DNA of 19,215 bases. It comes from Draconibacterium orientale. Lineage in GTDB: Bacteria; Bacteroidota; Bacteroidia; Bacteroidales; UBA12170. The DNA is taken from assembly GCA_020718315.1 (NCBI GenBank), contig DYSK01000028.1, forward strand, positions 1 to 19,215, read 5' to 3'. The position numbers and the translations under genes were made by a program. The first letter of the stretch is position 1, and each line of letters opens with the position of its first letter. The notes beneath the pieces were generated by a model. That model did no database searches. It had not been told where the DNA came from and was given only the letters and a program-made list of their open reading frames with translations. Positions 7,583-16,267 of the stretch are shown in pieces.

Positions 7583-10500
7583 TAGTTTACATTTAGTCTT
7601 TTTAGAAAATCATCTTTTTCGTCTTCTCTACTCAATATATAGCGGTAATTGGAACGTTTTCCTGTCTTTTTGTCTTCGGCCAATCTGTTTTTCTCTCCTT
7701 TCGCCTCCGTATCGGCTTTGATTAGTTCGGTAAATGTAGAGTTTGACGAAAGTACTTGCATCACATTGTTGTAATATTTAAAGAAGTACCACTGATTATT
7801 GACTTCAAAGTAAAGTGTTAACTCATCGCCTGTGCGACTCTTTTTTAGTTCTAAATGACCATTTACATAGGAATTTACTCTGTATCGATCTAAACTACCA
7901 ATCCCAATTTGGCCTTCGCTTTCATAGGCGTTCTGTTTTGCATCCCATCTTAGTTTTACATCGCTAAGGAAAAGAGAGTGAATCAATTGGTCGTGAACAC
8001 GTTTTTGGTTACTCATCAAGAGGCGACTCAGGTATTGTTCCGCTTCGTTCATTCCTAAAAATCCACCTATCATTTTCGAATAATAGTTCGAAGTATTATC
8101 GACAGCGGTTGGGCTGTTTTCGACAAATTGCTCCGAAATAATTCTTAATGCATCATTCGAAAAATGAAAATCGATTGCTGCTCCAATGCGGATGAGGGAA
8201 ACGGAGTCTTTTTGCTCTATCGTTCCATAGCTTTTTAGTTTCAAATCCAAGTATTTCAAATCCAGTTCAATTTCCCCTTCGCCAAAGGTGCTGCAATCAT
8301 TGGTTCTAAGACTGAAGAAATTATCCGGACGTGCCGGCTGATTCAGCTTTTCTTGTGATGAAATTCTGAATTCTTGCGTGTTTTCATCAAATCTGAGAAA
8401 GCCGCTGGCAGTTAATAGAACGGAATCGTAATAATCGATTTTGTTGCTCAAAAAGGCCGCATAGGTTTTTTGTCGAGCAGAAGAATTAAGCACACCAACG
8501 AATTTTTGTTGTTTGCTGGCATCGGGTACAATTGGCTGAACATCGATAGGTATCATGATGTTTTCGGGGTCAATAGCTGAATTGAATTTTATCCAATTTT
8601 GACTAAACCCACATTCATTTTCTATTTTAAAGCCGCCATCGAAGGATAATAATTTCTGGCTGGCCGATAAATTGGCCACTCCACGAAAAAAGAATTCCGG
8701 GCTGAGGGCGAAATTGTCTTTCGCAAAAATCTCGCCACTGGCCACTGTTTGCAGATTTGTATCTACCTTTATTTCTTCAAAATGAATGGAATGACGAAGG
8801 TGGTTTTTATCGATATACAGATAATCGCCTGAGCCGGCATACGACTTTCGTCCATTTATTTTTACCTTGGCATGGTCTATTTCGTGATATTTTGTGATTG
8901 CATTTGTCAGAATTTTTGAGTCTTCGAATGTTTGGATGTTGGCGTTTTTCAGAATGGTGACGGTGCTGTTTTTCGGAAACAGAACGGCATCGGCTACTTT
9001 AATAAAATGAACGCCATTGGCCTCTATCACCTTATCTTTCGAATTAAATTTTGCATGACTCGAAACAAAAGTGAGAGAATCTTGTTGTGGATGGGTGGAA
9101 ATAAATCGGGAGCCTTTGTATTCGGTATCAGCAAGCTGACGCAAAGTAAATTCGGAATAATTGTCCTGACTGTCTTTAAAATTGGATGCATATTCTGTAA
9201 CAGATTCATCCATATACCATTTTGCTTGATTCATATAGCAAATAAATTGATTTTCCGGAAAATCTACTTTGGAAGTTCCGTCGTTGGAACTGAATGTTAC
9301 ATTTCTTAGCTTATAATCGGCATGAGCTCTAAAATTGTTTAAGCTCATTCCAACATCCGAAAAATTTGTTTTTTGTGCATCAAAATTTTGATTTTTAAAA
9401 ACATACGTATCCGAAATCATGGAAGCTACTTTGAATTGAATGGTGCCGTTGCCGCTTAGAGAAGTAGGTTTAAGAATGAGTGTTCCTTTCAACGACGTTT
9501 CCTCGTCGTACATTTTGATGTTTTCGGTTTGCGAACTTATGTGCATTGTTTCCTCATAAGGAAGCCATTTCTGAAATACGTTTGTGCCTCTCACATTTGG
9601 AACTTCCACCGGGCTAATTGTGGGTTTTATTTCAAAGTTTTGGGCGTAAATCAAGGTCGATTCGGGGAGGAACGTAAAATCATCGGAGCTTGAAACCGAA
9701 CTCAGAAAGCTTAATTGCCCACTTCCTTTCAATCCTTTGTTGCTCAAATTGATTTCGTTGTAGAATTTTCCTGTGTTGCCATAAGCCATAATTCCTTCAG
9801 GCGGCAGTGCTTTTTTGAATCCAAGCGAAAAGTCTTCTTGTACCGTTAAGGCTTGAGCTATATCAGGGAAAATACCTCCGGAAGCGAGGTAGCCATTAAA
9901 TGCAATATCGTCGGTGCTGAAATTGTTTAACGAAGTGAGAATAAACGGATTTACGTGAAAATAAAATTTGTCTTTCGTATAGACGCCATTCTGAATCGTT
10001 TTCTTATTGTAATAAACATAGGAATCTTTCTTGCTGTTGAAAATAGGATATTCAGTACGTGCTTCCAATCCGGATTTATTGCTTGGATGGTCAATCAAAA
10101 GGTCGCCACTCAGATTGCGAATGGCTGTTTGAACAAATTTCTTTTCGTAGCCACCTTCGGGCAGGGCTTTGCCTTGTACCCAGAACCACATGGAATCAAT
10201 TACCGGCATATCCAATTTAAATTCGTCGTAACTAAATGCACTTTGAGTGGTAGAGAACGACAATCGACCGGCGGTGATTTTTCCGTCAAAACGGAAGTTC
10301 TTGTTTTTTTCTAATAATATGCTACGGTTTTTTGGTTCGATAATTAAGTTTTGCGAGTCGCTCAAGATAATTTGGTCCAATCCGTTGATTCGTAAAGTAA
10401 AATTATCTATTTGAAGCGATGCATTGGCTTGATCTTTTTCGGGGCGCGATTCAAACCGAATCACGTCCGAATCAATTTCACCGGCATTTGCTTTCAGATA

Positions 10501-12087
10501 AAAATCGATTTTGTCGCCCAATACAGCACGCTGATTTACTTCATCGTAAATCAAAAAGCCTTGATGAGCCAAATTGAGCAGAAGAAGTTGGACTTGTTCT
10601 TTTGGCATACGCAAATAGTGAGCGTATTCATCAAAGTAAACGATATTGCTTCTATTTTCGTCGGAATATCGCTTCAAACCTATTAATGGATTTTCGTAAT
10701 CCAGACCTTGAAGTTTTTCAAATCGGGCTTCAGAAAAATAGGTAAACGACTCAAATCGGGCAGGACTTTTGGTTCTTCCTTTTGCAATATCAAAACTTAT
10801 TTCGTCTTTTTTCATATCCCAATAGGCGGCTTCTACATACATATCCAATTGATGATACGTATTGTAGAATGGGTTGGCTGTGAGTCCGTGAGCATCACTT
10901 ACAAACGACAACATTTGATTGTCTTTGGTGTAATTCATGTGCAGTCCGCTGTGGTAGATTGAATCGTTTCCATGAATGATCGATAGCGAAGTGTATTCAG
11001 AAAGGATTTGATTGGGTTGGATATGAAAATTATGCGATTTTAGTTTAACAAAAACCGTATCTTTTCTTTTGATGAGCAAGGATGCAGGATTTGTTTCATC
11101 TCCGAAGCCAATAAATTTGGCTCCTTCTATCAAAATACCACCTATAAAATCGATGTTGGGAAAAAGATTGGGGATTTCCCACCGCTTGTCGTACGAAATA
11201 AATTTTGGAAACAAGGCTTTATTTCCCCTTCGGGAAGCCAGAATTTGCTCTTCTATTTTTCCAGCTATGGGTTTGTCGAAATAATAGAGATGGTAAAATT
11301 GTACCGAATCTGCTTTAAATTTATCATAAAGCAAGGGAATGGAATACGAATTAAGTTTAGCATAAACGCTGTCGGCGCTATAATTGGCGCGCTCCCAACT
11401 AAGGCTTCCCCCTTTTCCATTCCAACGATTGCTTAATGGAAAATAAACACCGCTTGTATTGTTGATATTTGTGCTATCGCCTTTGGTATAGCAACTCAAA
11501 TTGGTGTTCGGAAAGATATAGCTTAGTGAATCTTTGTTGAATTGGATGCTGTAATCGCTTGTGCTTACTTTCCATTTTAAAGTTCGATCTGAATAAACAA
11601 GGTTTTCCGTAAAAAGTGCATCTGACGATTTGATAAATGTGCTAAATTCTTTCAGACTTTTATTGAGAACGACAAATTGCACCGATTTTGTCCAAGCTAT
11701 CTTGCTCTCTATACCGATGGAGCTGCTTTGCAAAAGATGCGTTAGGCTGGTAAAGTAGTCCGAAAAATAGGGCATGGCTGCCATTTTCTTGGCCAGCATT
11801 TTGTTGGCAGTCTTGTAAACTTCTGTTTTTATTTCCCTCGAAAACAGTCCTGAACTCCAATTGATCTTCAAATCCAGCATAAATTTCTCGGCTTCTTCTT
11901 TCTTGCTACTTTGTACAACTTGAAAATGTTGCTCAAGGGCGGAAATAAACAATACCGAATCTTCCGGAAAACTTGTAACGGCTTGCTGACTATAAGTATT
12001 TACTGAAAAGGAAAATAGAATTGTCAGAATCAGAAAAAGATTCTGTTTTTGAAACCACCGATTTCCAAAATTGTATTGCCTGTGCAT
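7582..12087 (-). CDS. Giant exported protein of unknown function (1501 aa)
   Basis: I do not recognise a named family. The ATG at 12087 gives a short basic N-terminus and a signal peptide around residues 15-34 (hydrophobic NLFLILTILFSFSV, then NTYSQQ), so it is exported. Residues about 40-165 look helical. Most of the rest alternates short polar and hydrophobic stretches with recurring patterns such as DSVLLTASGFLRFD and AGSGDYLYIDKN, suggesting repeated beta structure of the kind seen in OstA/LptA-like or AsmA/TamB-like proteins. That resemblance is an impression, not a match. A helical island at about 485-525 interrupts it (MPKEQVQLLLLNLAHQGFLI). The C-terminus is highly charged and ends in LKRLNVN, without the terminal aromatic residue of beta-barrel proteins, and there is no lipobox. 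It is the first gene of the operon with plsY and the TPR/SPOR protein, with a consensus -7 box 23 bases before the ATG. Confidence 0.85.
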   Translation of the reverse strand: MHRQYNFGNRWFQKQNLFLILTILFSFSVNTYSQQAVTSFPEDSVLFISALEQHFQVVQSSKKEEAEKFMLDLKINWSSGLFSREIKTEVYKTANKMLAKKMAAMPYFSDYFTSLTHLLQSSSIGIESKIAWTKSVQFVVLNKSLKEFSTFIKSSDALFTENLVYSDRTLKWKVSTSDYSIQFNKDSLSYIFPNTNLSCYTKGDSTNINNTSGVYFPLSNRWNGKGGSLSWERANYSADSVYAKLNSYSIPLLYDKFKADSVQFYHLYYFDKPIAGKIEEQILASRRGNKALFPKFISYDKRWEIPNLFPNIDFIGGILIEGAKFIGFGDETNPASLLIKRKDTVFVKLKSHNFHIQPNQILSEYTSLSIIHGNDSIYHSGLHMNYTKDNQMLSFVSDAHGLTANPFYNTYHQLDMYVEAAYWDMKKDEISFDIAKGRTKSPARFESFTYFSEARFEKLQGLDYENPLIGLKRYSDENRSNIVYFDEYAHYLRMPKEQVQLLLLNLAHQGFLIYDEVNQRAVLGDKIDFYLKANAGEIDSDVIRFESRPEKDQANASLQIDNFTLRINGLDQIILSDSQNLIIEPKNRSILLEKNKNFRFDGKITAGRLSFSTTQSAFSYDEFKLDMPVIDSMWFWVQGKALPEGGYEKKFVQTAIRNLSGDLLIDHPSNKSGLEARTEYPIFNSKKDSYVYYNKKTIQNGVYTKDKFYFHVNPFILTSLNNFSTDDIAFNGYLASGGIFPDIAQALTVQEDFSLGFKKALPPEGIMAYGNTGKFYNEINLSNKGLKGSGQLSFLSSVSSSDDFTFLPESTLIYAQNFEIKPTISPVEVPNVRGTNVFQKWLPYEETMHISSQTENIKMYDEETSLKGTLILKPTSLSGNGTIQFKVASMISDTYVFKNQNFDAQKTNFSDVGMSLNNFRAHADYKLRNVTFSSNDGTSKVDFPENQFICYMNQAKWYMDESVTEYASNFKDSQDNYSEFTLRQLADTEYKGSRFISTHPQQDSLTFVSSHAKFNSKDKVIEANGVHFIKVADAVLFPKNSTVTILKNANIQTFEDSKILTNAITKYHEIDHAKVKINGRKSYAGSGDYLYIDKNHLRHSIHFEEIKVDTNLQTVASGEIFAKDNFALSPEFFFRGVANLSASQKLLSFDGGFKIENECGFSQNWIKFNSAIDPENIMIPIDVQPIVPDASKQQKFVGVLNSSARQKTYAAFLSNKIDYYDSVLLTASGFLRFDENTQEFRISSQEKLNQPARPDNFFSLRTNDCSTFGEGEIELDLKYLDLKLKSYGTIEQKDSVSLIRIGAAIDFHFSNDALRIISEQFVENSPTAVDNTSNYYSKMIGGFLGMNEAEQYLSRLLMSNQKRVHDQLIHSLFLSDVKLRWDAKQNAYESEGQIGIGSLDRYRVNSYVNGHLELKKSRTGDELTLYFEVNNQWYFFKYYNNVMQVLSSNSTFTELIKADTEAKGEKNRLAEDKKTGKRSNYRYILSREDEKDDFLKRLNVN

Positions 12088-12110
12088 TTTTGAAGAATAT
12101 GAATATGTTT

Positions 12111-12118
12111 CAAAGATA
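12111..12118 (-). promoter_or_regulatory. -7 box of the plsY operon promoter
   Basis: The minus strand reads TATCTTTG, a full match to the Bacteroidota -7 consensus TAnnTTTG, 23 bases upstream of the ATG at 12087. The -33 region lacks a clean TTTG. The identical octamer lies at the same kind of distance before the S9 peptidase gene, which strengthens the call. Confidence 0.65.
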
Positions 12119-12197
12119 CAAATTCAGCTTTACGCAGAATGAAGGCTTTTTAGAAATCGTGTTTATTTTTTAATATTTTGGGTATAAATAGTAAAAC

Positions 12198-12227
12198 AAA
12201 AAAAGGGAACCTCGCTGGTTCCCTTTT
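12198..12227 (-). terminator. Intrinsic terminator after the S9 peptidase gene
   Basis: A stem GGGAACC (12205-12211) / GGTTCCC (12217-12223) has a 5-base loop and is flanked by A and T runs that extend the pairing. On the minus strand the hairpin is followed by seven T. It lies 10 bases beyond the peptidase stop and separates that gene from the plsY operon. Confidence 0.9.
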
Positions 12228-12236
12228 ATGAATTAT

Positions 12237-14660
12237 TTATTTTTTCTCTTTCACGTATTTTATCAGCCATTGGTCGGTTTCCCAAAGCATGTGAAAAATA
12301 TTCTCTTTTGCCGAATAGCCGTGACTTTCTCCTGGAAGCATAACCAATCGAACAGTTGCGCCATGTCCTTTCAGCGCATTGTAATACCGCTCACTTTGAA
12401 GCGGAAATGTTCCCGAATTATTGTCGGCAAGTCCGTGAATGAGCAATAAAGGATGTTTCATCTTATCGGCATGCATAAAAGGAGCCATTTGGTCGTACAC
12501 TTCGGGTGCTTGCCAATAGGTTCTTTCTTCGGCTTGGAACCCAAAAGGAGTCAATGTGCGATTATAAGCACCGCTTCTGGCTATTCCCGCAGCAAATAAA
12601 TCAGAATGAGTAAGTAGATTTGCTGTCATGAATGCGCCATAAGAATGCCCTCCAACTGCACAACGGTTTGGATCGCCAACTCCGCGGGCAGCTACATAAT
12701 CTATTGCTGCTTTGGCATTTGCAACCAATTGTTCGATAAATGTGTCGTTGGGTTCTTGTTCGCCTACTCCAATAATCGGAAATTCCGTATTTTCAAGAAT
12801 AGCAAATCCGCGATTTACCCAAAAAATGGGGGAGCCATAATTCACGCGCATAAACATATTTGGCGAAGTGCGAACTTGCCCTGCGGTGCTTGGGTCTTTA
12901 AATTCTCTTGGATAAGCCCACATCACCAATGGCAATGCACCGTCTTTGGTTTTATCATAGCCGGCCGGCAAATAAAGGGTTGCGCTCAAATCAACACCAT
13001 CGGCTCTTTTGTAGCGAATAAACTCTTTGCTTACGCCCGCTAAACTCTCATAAGGATTTGGGAAATTGGTAATTTGTTTCGGCGCAATTTTTTTAAATAT
13101 ATTCCGAAGATAATATTGCGGATTTTTATCCACCGATTGAATAGTAGTAAGCAAAAGCCCTTTTTTGATATCGAGTACATCTACGATGTTTTCGTAGCTT
13201 TCTTTTCCATCGGCACGCCAAAGTCGAATAGTTATTTTCTTGCTGATATCAAAACGATCGATAAAGGGTTTATTTCCTTCGGGCGAATATCCTTCACCTA
13301 CCAAGTATAAATATTTTTTGTCGGTAATTAAAAGGGTGTTTCTGCCAAATTCATTTTCAGCAGTCACGAAATTTCCCGGATCGCTGTACAAATCTTCCGA
13401 ACTTAAATCAAATAAAATGGTTGGATTTTCATTACTAATTGAAGGGTCTATTAAATAAGTTTTCGTATTTCTGTTTTTTGTCCAACGATCCGAAACAATG
13501 GCAATTTCATTGTTTCCCCAAGTGATTCTTCCAAAGCGATTTTTTGTTGAGATCAGATGTGTTTTGTTTGTCAGATCGAATGGATATTCTGTTGTGTAAA
13601 CAGCATCGCGAAATTCGGCTTCTTTCTTTGGATCGCCTCCGTCCAATGCTTCTATCCAAAACAAACTGGCGGCCTTGTCGCTTCTCCAGCTAAGGCGTCT
13701 TGGGCCAACCTCAGTAGCATCAAAACCTTGCGTTGTTTCTTCAATCAATGGTAGTTCTTGAACAACTTTGATAAATTCGCCATTCTTCGACAATAACTCA
13801 ATGCTTGTTGGAAATCTATTTACCGGAACAAGATAGGAATAAGGTTTATGAACACGGTGAGCTAAGATATATTCCCCATTGGGCGACAAATTAAAGTTGG
13901 TGTAAATTCCTGCTTTAGTGAGCGTTTGCGATGTCCCGTCAAGGTTTACACGAACCAGTATGGATGTGGCAAAATAATCGAACAAATTTTCGTCGGTACC
14001 ATTTTGCAATAAATCCTGATAGGTTCTGGAAGGCGCGCGTTTGCCCAAATTTTCCTGAATTACCGGTCCTGTTGGTGTTTCTGTAGCATCGGGCATTTCT
14101 CCACGATTTGGATTCGCAAACGAGCAAAGCAGTGATTGACTGTCGGAGGTCCATTCAAATGGATTTCCAAATACAGCATTCAACCCGCTTTTGCTAAGTG
14201 GTGTGGCTGTTTTGGTGGCTACATCAATCGTCCACAATTCAATTGTTTTGGGCAGTGTATTGGTAAAAGCAATTTTAGTATAATCGGGCGACCAAGTTAC
14301 ATTCGAAATCTGTGGATTTGCTGGTAATCCTTGAATGGCAAATTCTTCGCCGGTTGCAACATTCTTTAGGGTCAAATTTTCGCTAAAATTGGCTCTACTC
14401 GGTCCGTTGTTTTTCGGATTGATACGGATGCCGGCTAAGCGGAATTCTGTTGCCGAAAGTTGTTCGATAGTAGAATACGCCGAACGCTCCATCAGTAGCA
14501 TCCATGTACCATCCTTGTCTCTGCTTATGGCAGGTGTTAAAGGACTATTTGCCAGGTCCAAAATTTCTTTGGGCGGCAATTGATAGTTTAGGTTTAATTG
14601 TGCAAAAAGGCCAAAAGGCAGCACAAGGATCGAAATAAATAATAAAATAGTTTTTTTCAT
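12237..14660 (-). CDS. Secreted S9D glutamyl endopeptidase-like serine peptidase
   Basis: This is a prolyl-oligopeptidase-clan serine peptidase of about 807 aa. A signal peptide (MKKTILLFISILVLPFGLFAQ) directs it out of the cytoplasm. The N-terminal two-thirds contain beta-propeller repeats such as VTWSPDYTKIAF near residues 121-132, and the C-terminal part is an alpha/beta hydrolase. The nucleophile is Ser673 in GGHSYGAFM, with Asp746 in GLADNNSGT and His780 in ESHGYSAKEN completing the triad. The stretches GIARSGAYNRTLTPFGFQ and FHMLWETDQWL closely recall the plant chloroplast glutamyl endopeptidase group (S9D), which cuts after Glu; specificity here is inferred from that similarity. The gene has its own promoter and terminator, so it is transcribed separately from the SusCD pair just upstream. 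No catalytic residue is missing. Confidence 0.93.
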   Translation of the reverse strand: MKKTILLFISILVLPFGLFAQLNLNYQLPPKEILDLANSPLTPAISRDKDGTWMLLMERSAYSTIEQLSATEFRLAGIRINPKNNGPSRANFSENLTLKNVATGEEFAIQGLPANPQISNVTWSPDYTKIAFTNTLPKTIELWTIDVATKTATPLSKSGLNAVFGNPFEWTSDSQSLLCSFANPNRGEMPDATETPTGPVIQENLGKRAPSRTYQDLLQNGTDENLFDYFATSILVRVNLDGTSQTLTKAGIYTNFNLSPNGEYILAHRVHKPYSYLVPVNRFPTSIELLSKNGEFIKVVQELPLIEETTQGFDATEVGPRRLSWRSDKAASLFWIEALDGGDPKKEAEFRDAVYTTEYPFDLTNKTHLISTKNRFGRITWGNNEIAIVSDRWTKNRNTKTYLIDPSISNENPTILFDLSSEDLYSDPGNFVTAENEFGRNTLLITDKKYLYLVGEGYSPEGNKPFIDRFDISKKITIRLWRADGKESYENIVDVLDIKKGLLLTTIQSVDKNPQYYLRNIFKKIAPKQITNFPNPYESLAGVSKEFIRYKRADGVDLSATLYLPAGYDKTKDGALPLVMWAYPREFKDPSTAGQVRTSPNMFMRVNYGSPIFWVNRGFAILENTEFPIIGVGEQEPNDTFIEQLVANAKAAIDYVAARGVGDPNRCAVGGHSYGAFMTANLLTHSDLFAAGIARSGAYNRTLTPFGFQAEERTYWQAPEVYDQMAPFMHADKMKHPLLLIHGLADNNSGTFPLQSERYYNALKGHGATVRLVMLPGESHGYSAKENIFHMLWETDQWLIKYVKEKK

Positions 14661-14683
14661 TATGGTTTGGTTTTTTTGAGTTT

Positions 14684-14714
14684 CAAAGATAATAAAAACT
14701 AAATCTTATGCTAA
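14684..14714 (-). promoter_or_regulatory. Promoter of the S9 peptidase gene
   Basis: On the minus strand, TTAG (14714-14711) is followed after 19 bases by TATCTTTG (14691-14684), which matches the Bacteroidota arrangement of a TTTG-like -33 box and TAnnTTTG -7 box. The -7 box ends 23 bases before the ATG at 14660. The -33 element overlaps the T-run of the susD terminator. Confidence 0.7.
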
Positions 14715-14748
14715 AAAAAAGGCTGAATCGAATAATTCAGCCTTTTTT
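14713..14748 (-). terminator. Intrinsic terminator of the susCD operon
   Basis: A perfect 8-bp stem GGCTGAAT (14721-14728) / ATTCAGCC (14735-14742) with a 6-base loop has eight A on its left and six T on its right. On the minus strand it ends in eight T, 16 bases beyond the susD stop. The structure could work in both directions, but only the minus strand has a gene leading into it. Confidence 0.92.
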
Positions 14749-14764
14749 ATAAAAAATAGATATT

Positions 14765-16255
14765 CTACAAAGAATTTTGGACCATCAAAGCATTGGCATC
14801 CAATTCGGATTGCGGAATGAGAAATTGCCAACGAATGTCTCCTGCCGGAACGTCGTAAACTCCTCCTACGAGGTCAGATCTATGATTTGCACCATTTCTG
14901 TCAAGAGGGATATTCAAGCGTTTAAGGTCATTAAAACGGAAGCCTTCGCCCCAGAGTTCTACACGACGATAGAATAGAATTTCGTCAACCAATGTGCTTC
15001 CAGTACTTGTGGATTTCACATAAAAACGGTCTCGTTTCGTATTCAAATCAAATAACAATTGCTGAGCTTCGGTATTCTGGTTTAAACGAGCTCTCGCTTC
15101 AGCTTCAATCAAATACATTTCGGAGGCGCGCATGAATGCAACATCCATACGGCTATCGCTATTTCCATAGGCCAAGAACTTCTGAGAAGTATAAGACCGT
15201 TTGTAAAAAGTGGATAAAATTGCATAACCAGCTGGAAAAACATGGGTAAGTCCAGTGGCGCTAACTAGCTTTTTACGAACATCATAAGTAGGTATTTGAG
15301 CATAAAGTTTCGAATTCATTGCCTTCGGATTGGTGCGTATATTGGTTGAACTAAAGTTCCTGGACATATATGCTCCAAAATGATAGAAGTAAATGGTTTG
15401 ATCTTCAATGAGGTGACTTCCCCACATCCACTCTCCAACATTGTAATCGTTGAAACCACTCATATAGGTGGTGGAGTCCATCAAGGCAAATCCTGTGCGA
15501 GCTTCCGAGGCATTTGTAGCGGCAAGGGCGTAGATTCCTTGCGTTAAAGCAACACGGGCTTTCAATCCTTTGGCAACGTTTACGTTTAAGTGCGATTTGT
15601 TTGGACGTACATAACCCGTAAGGCGAGTAATTGCACCGTCGAGATCTGTATTTATGGACGCATACACATCTTCCACTGTATTTCGAGGAAGACCTTCGGT
15701 AGTGCTTTCAAGCATGAGTGGAATTCCTAATTGAGCATTTGCTGCACCTGTGTTGTATCGTTCAGCATAAAGTTGAACTAGTTGAAAATGCGCCCAAGCC
15801 CGGTAAACCAATGCTTGACCGACAATTGCATCAATCATTACAGGGTCACCTGTAGCATTGGCTGCTCCATTGATTAAGATATTGGCATTTGCAATAACTT
15901 TGTAATAAATTCTCCAAGGATAAAGAAGATCTGCATCTGTTGGAGTTCTGTGGTCAAGCCACTTGTAGGTATTATTATACCAGCCATTTCCTGCTTCGGT
16001 CATAACCAAATCTTCACCGAGCATGTCGTTAAAGATCATAATTCCAAAAACACCACCTTGTCCTTGGGAGGCATATTGAATGTATAAAGAGCGGTGAATT
16101 CCATTTAGAGCCAACAGCATATTATCAGCCGAGGCAGTTACTACGGAGGCTGAAATAGCATCAGTAGGAACTGTTTCCAAATAATCTTTTTTGCACGAAC
16201 TTATACTCAGTGTTAATATAAGTAAGGCTAAAGTGCTATAAATTAATTTTTTCAT
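14765..16255 (-). CDS. SusD/RagB-family outer-membrane nutrient-binding lipoprotein
   Basis: SusD-like lipoproteins cap the matching SusC transporter on the cell surface and help capture the substrate. The 496-aa length is within the usual range. The N-terminus is a lipoprotein signal ending SISSC with Cys21 as the lipidated residue, followed by KKDYLETVPTD, typical of SusD mature starts. The helical core includes ALVYRAWAHFQLVQLYAE and FMRASEMYLIEAEARAR, and the C-terminal signature RRVELWGEGFRFNDLKR starts at residue 430, with the closing FLIPQSELDAN near 479. It follows susC by 12 bases and shares its operon, ending at a strong terminator. The substrate cannot be read from the sequence; with no carbohydrate-active genes nearby, peptides are as likely as glycans. 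Confidence 0.96.
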   Translation of the reverse strand: MKKLIYSTLALLILTLSISSCKKDYLETVPTDAISASVVTASADNMLLALNGIHRSLYIQYASQGQGGVFGIMIFNDMLGEDLVMTEAGNGWYNNTYKWLDHRTPTDADLLYPWRIYYKVIANANILINGAANATGDPVMIDAIVGQALVYRAWAHFQLVQLYAERYNTGAANAQLGIPLMLESTTEGLPRNTVEDVYASINTDLDGAITRLTGYVRPNKSHLNVNVAKGLKARVALTQGIYALAATNASEARTGFALMDSTTYMSGFNDYNVGEWMWGSHLIEDQTIYFYHFGAYMSRNFSSTNIRTNPKAMNSKLYAQIPTYDVRKKLVSATGLTHVFPAGYAILSTFYKRSYTSQKFLAYGNSDSRMDVAFMRASEMYLIEAEARARLNQNTEAQQLLFDLNTKRDRFYVKSTSTGSTLVDEILFYRRVELWGEGFRFNDLKRLNIPLDRNGANHRSDLVGGVYDVPAGDIRWQFLIPQSELDANALMVQNSL

Positions 16256-16267
16256 TTTCTTAAAATT

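Noticed and set aside
7582..12087. Beta-barrel outer-membrane protein (LptD-like) as identity of the 1501-aa protein
   Set aside because: The C-terminus is charged and lacks the terminal aromatic strand, and I see no LptD motifs; I left the family open.
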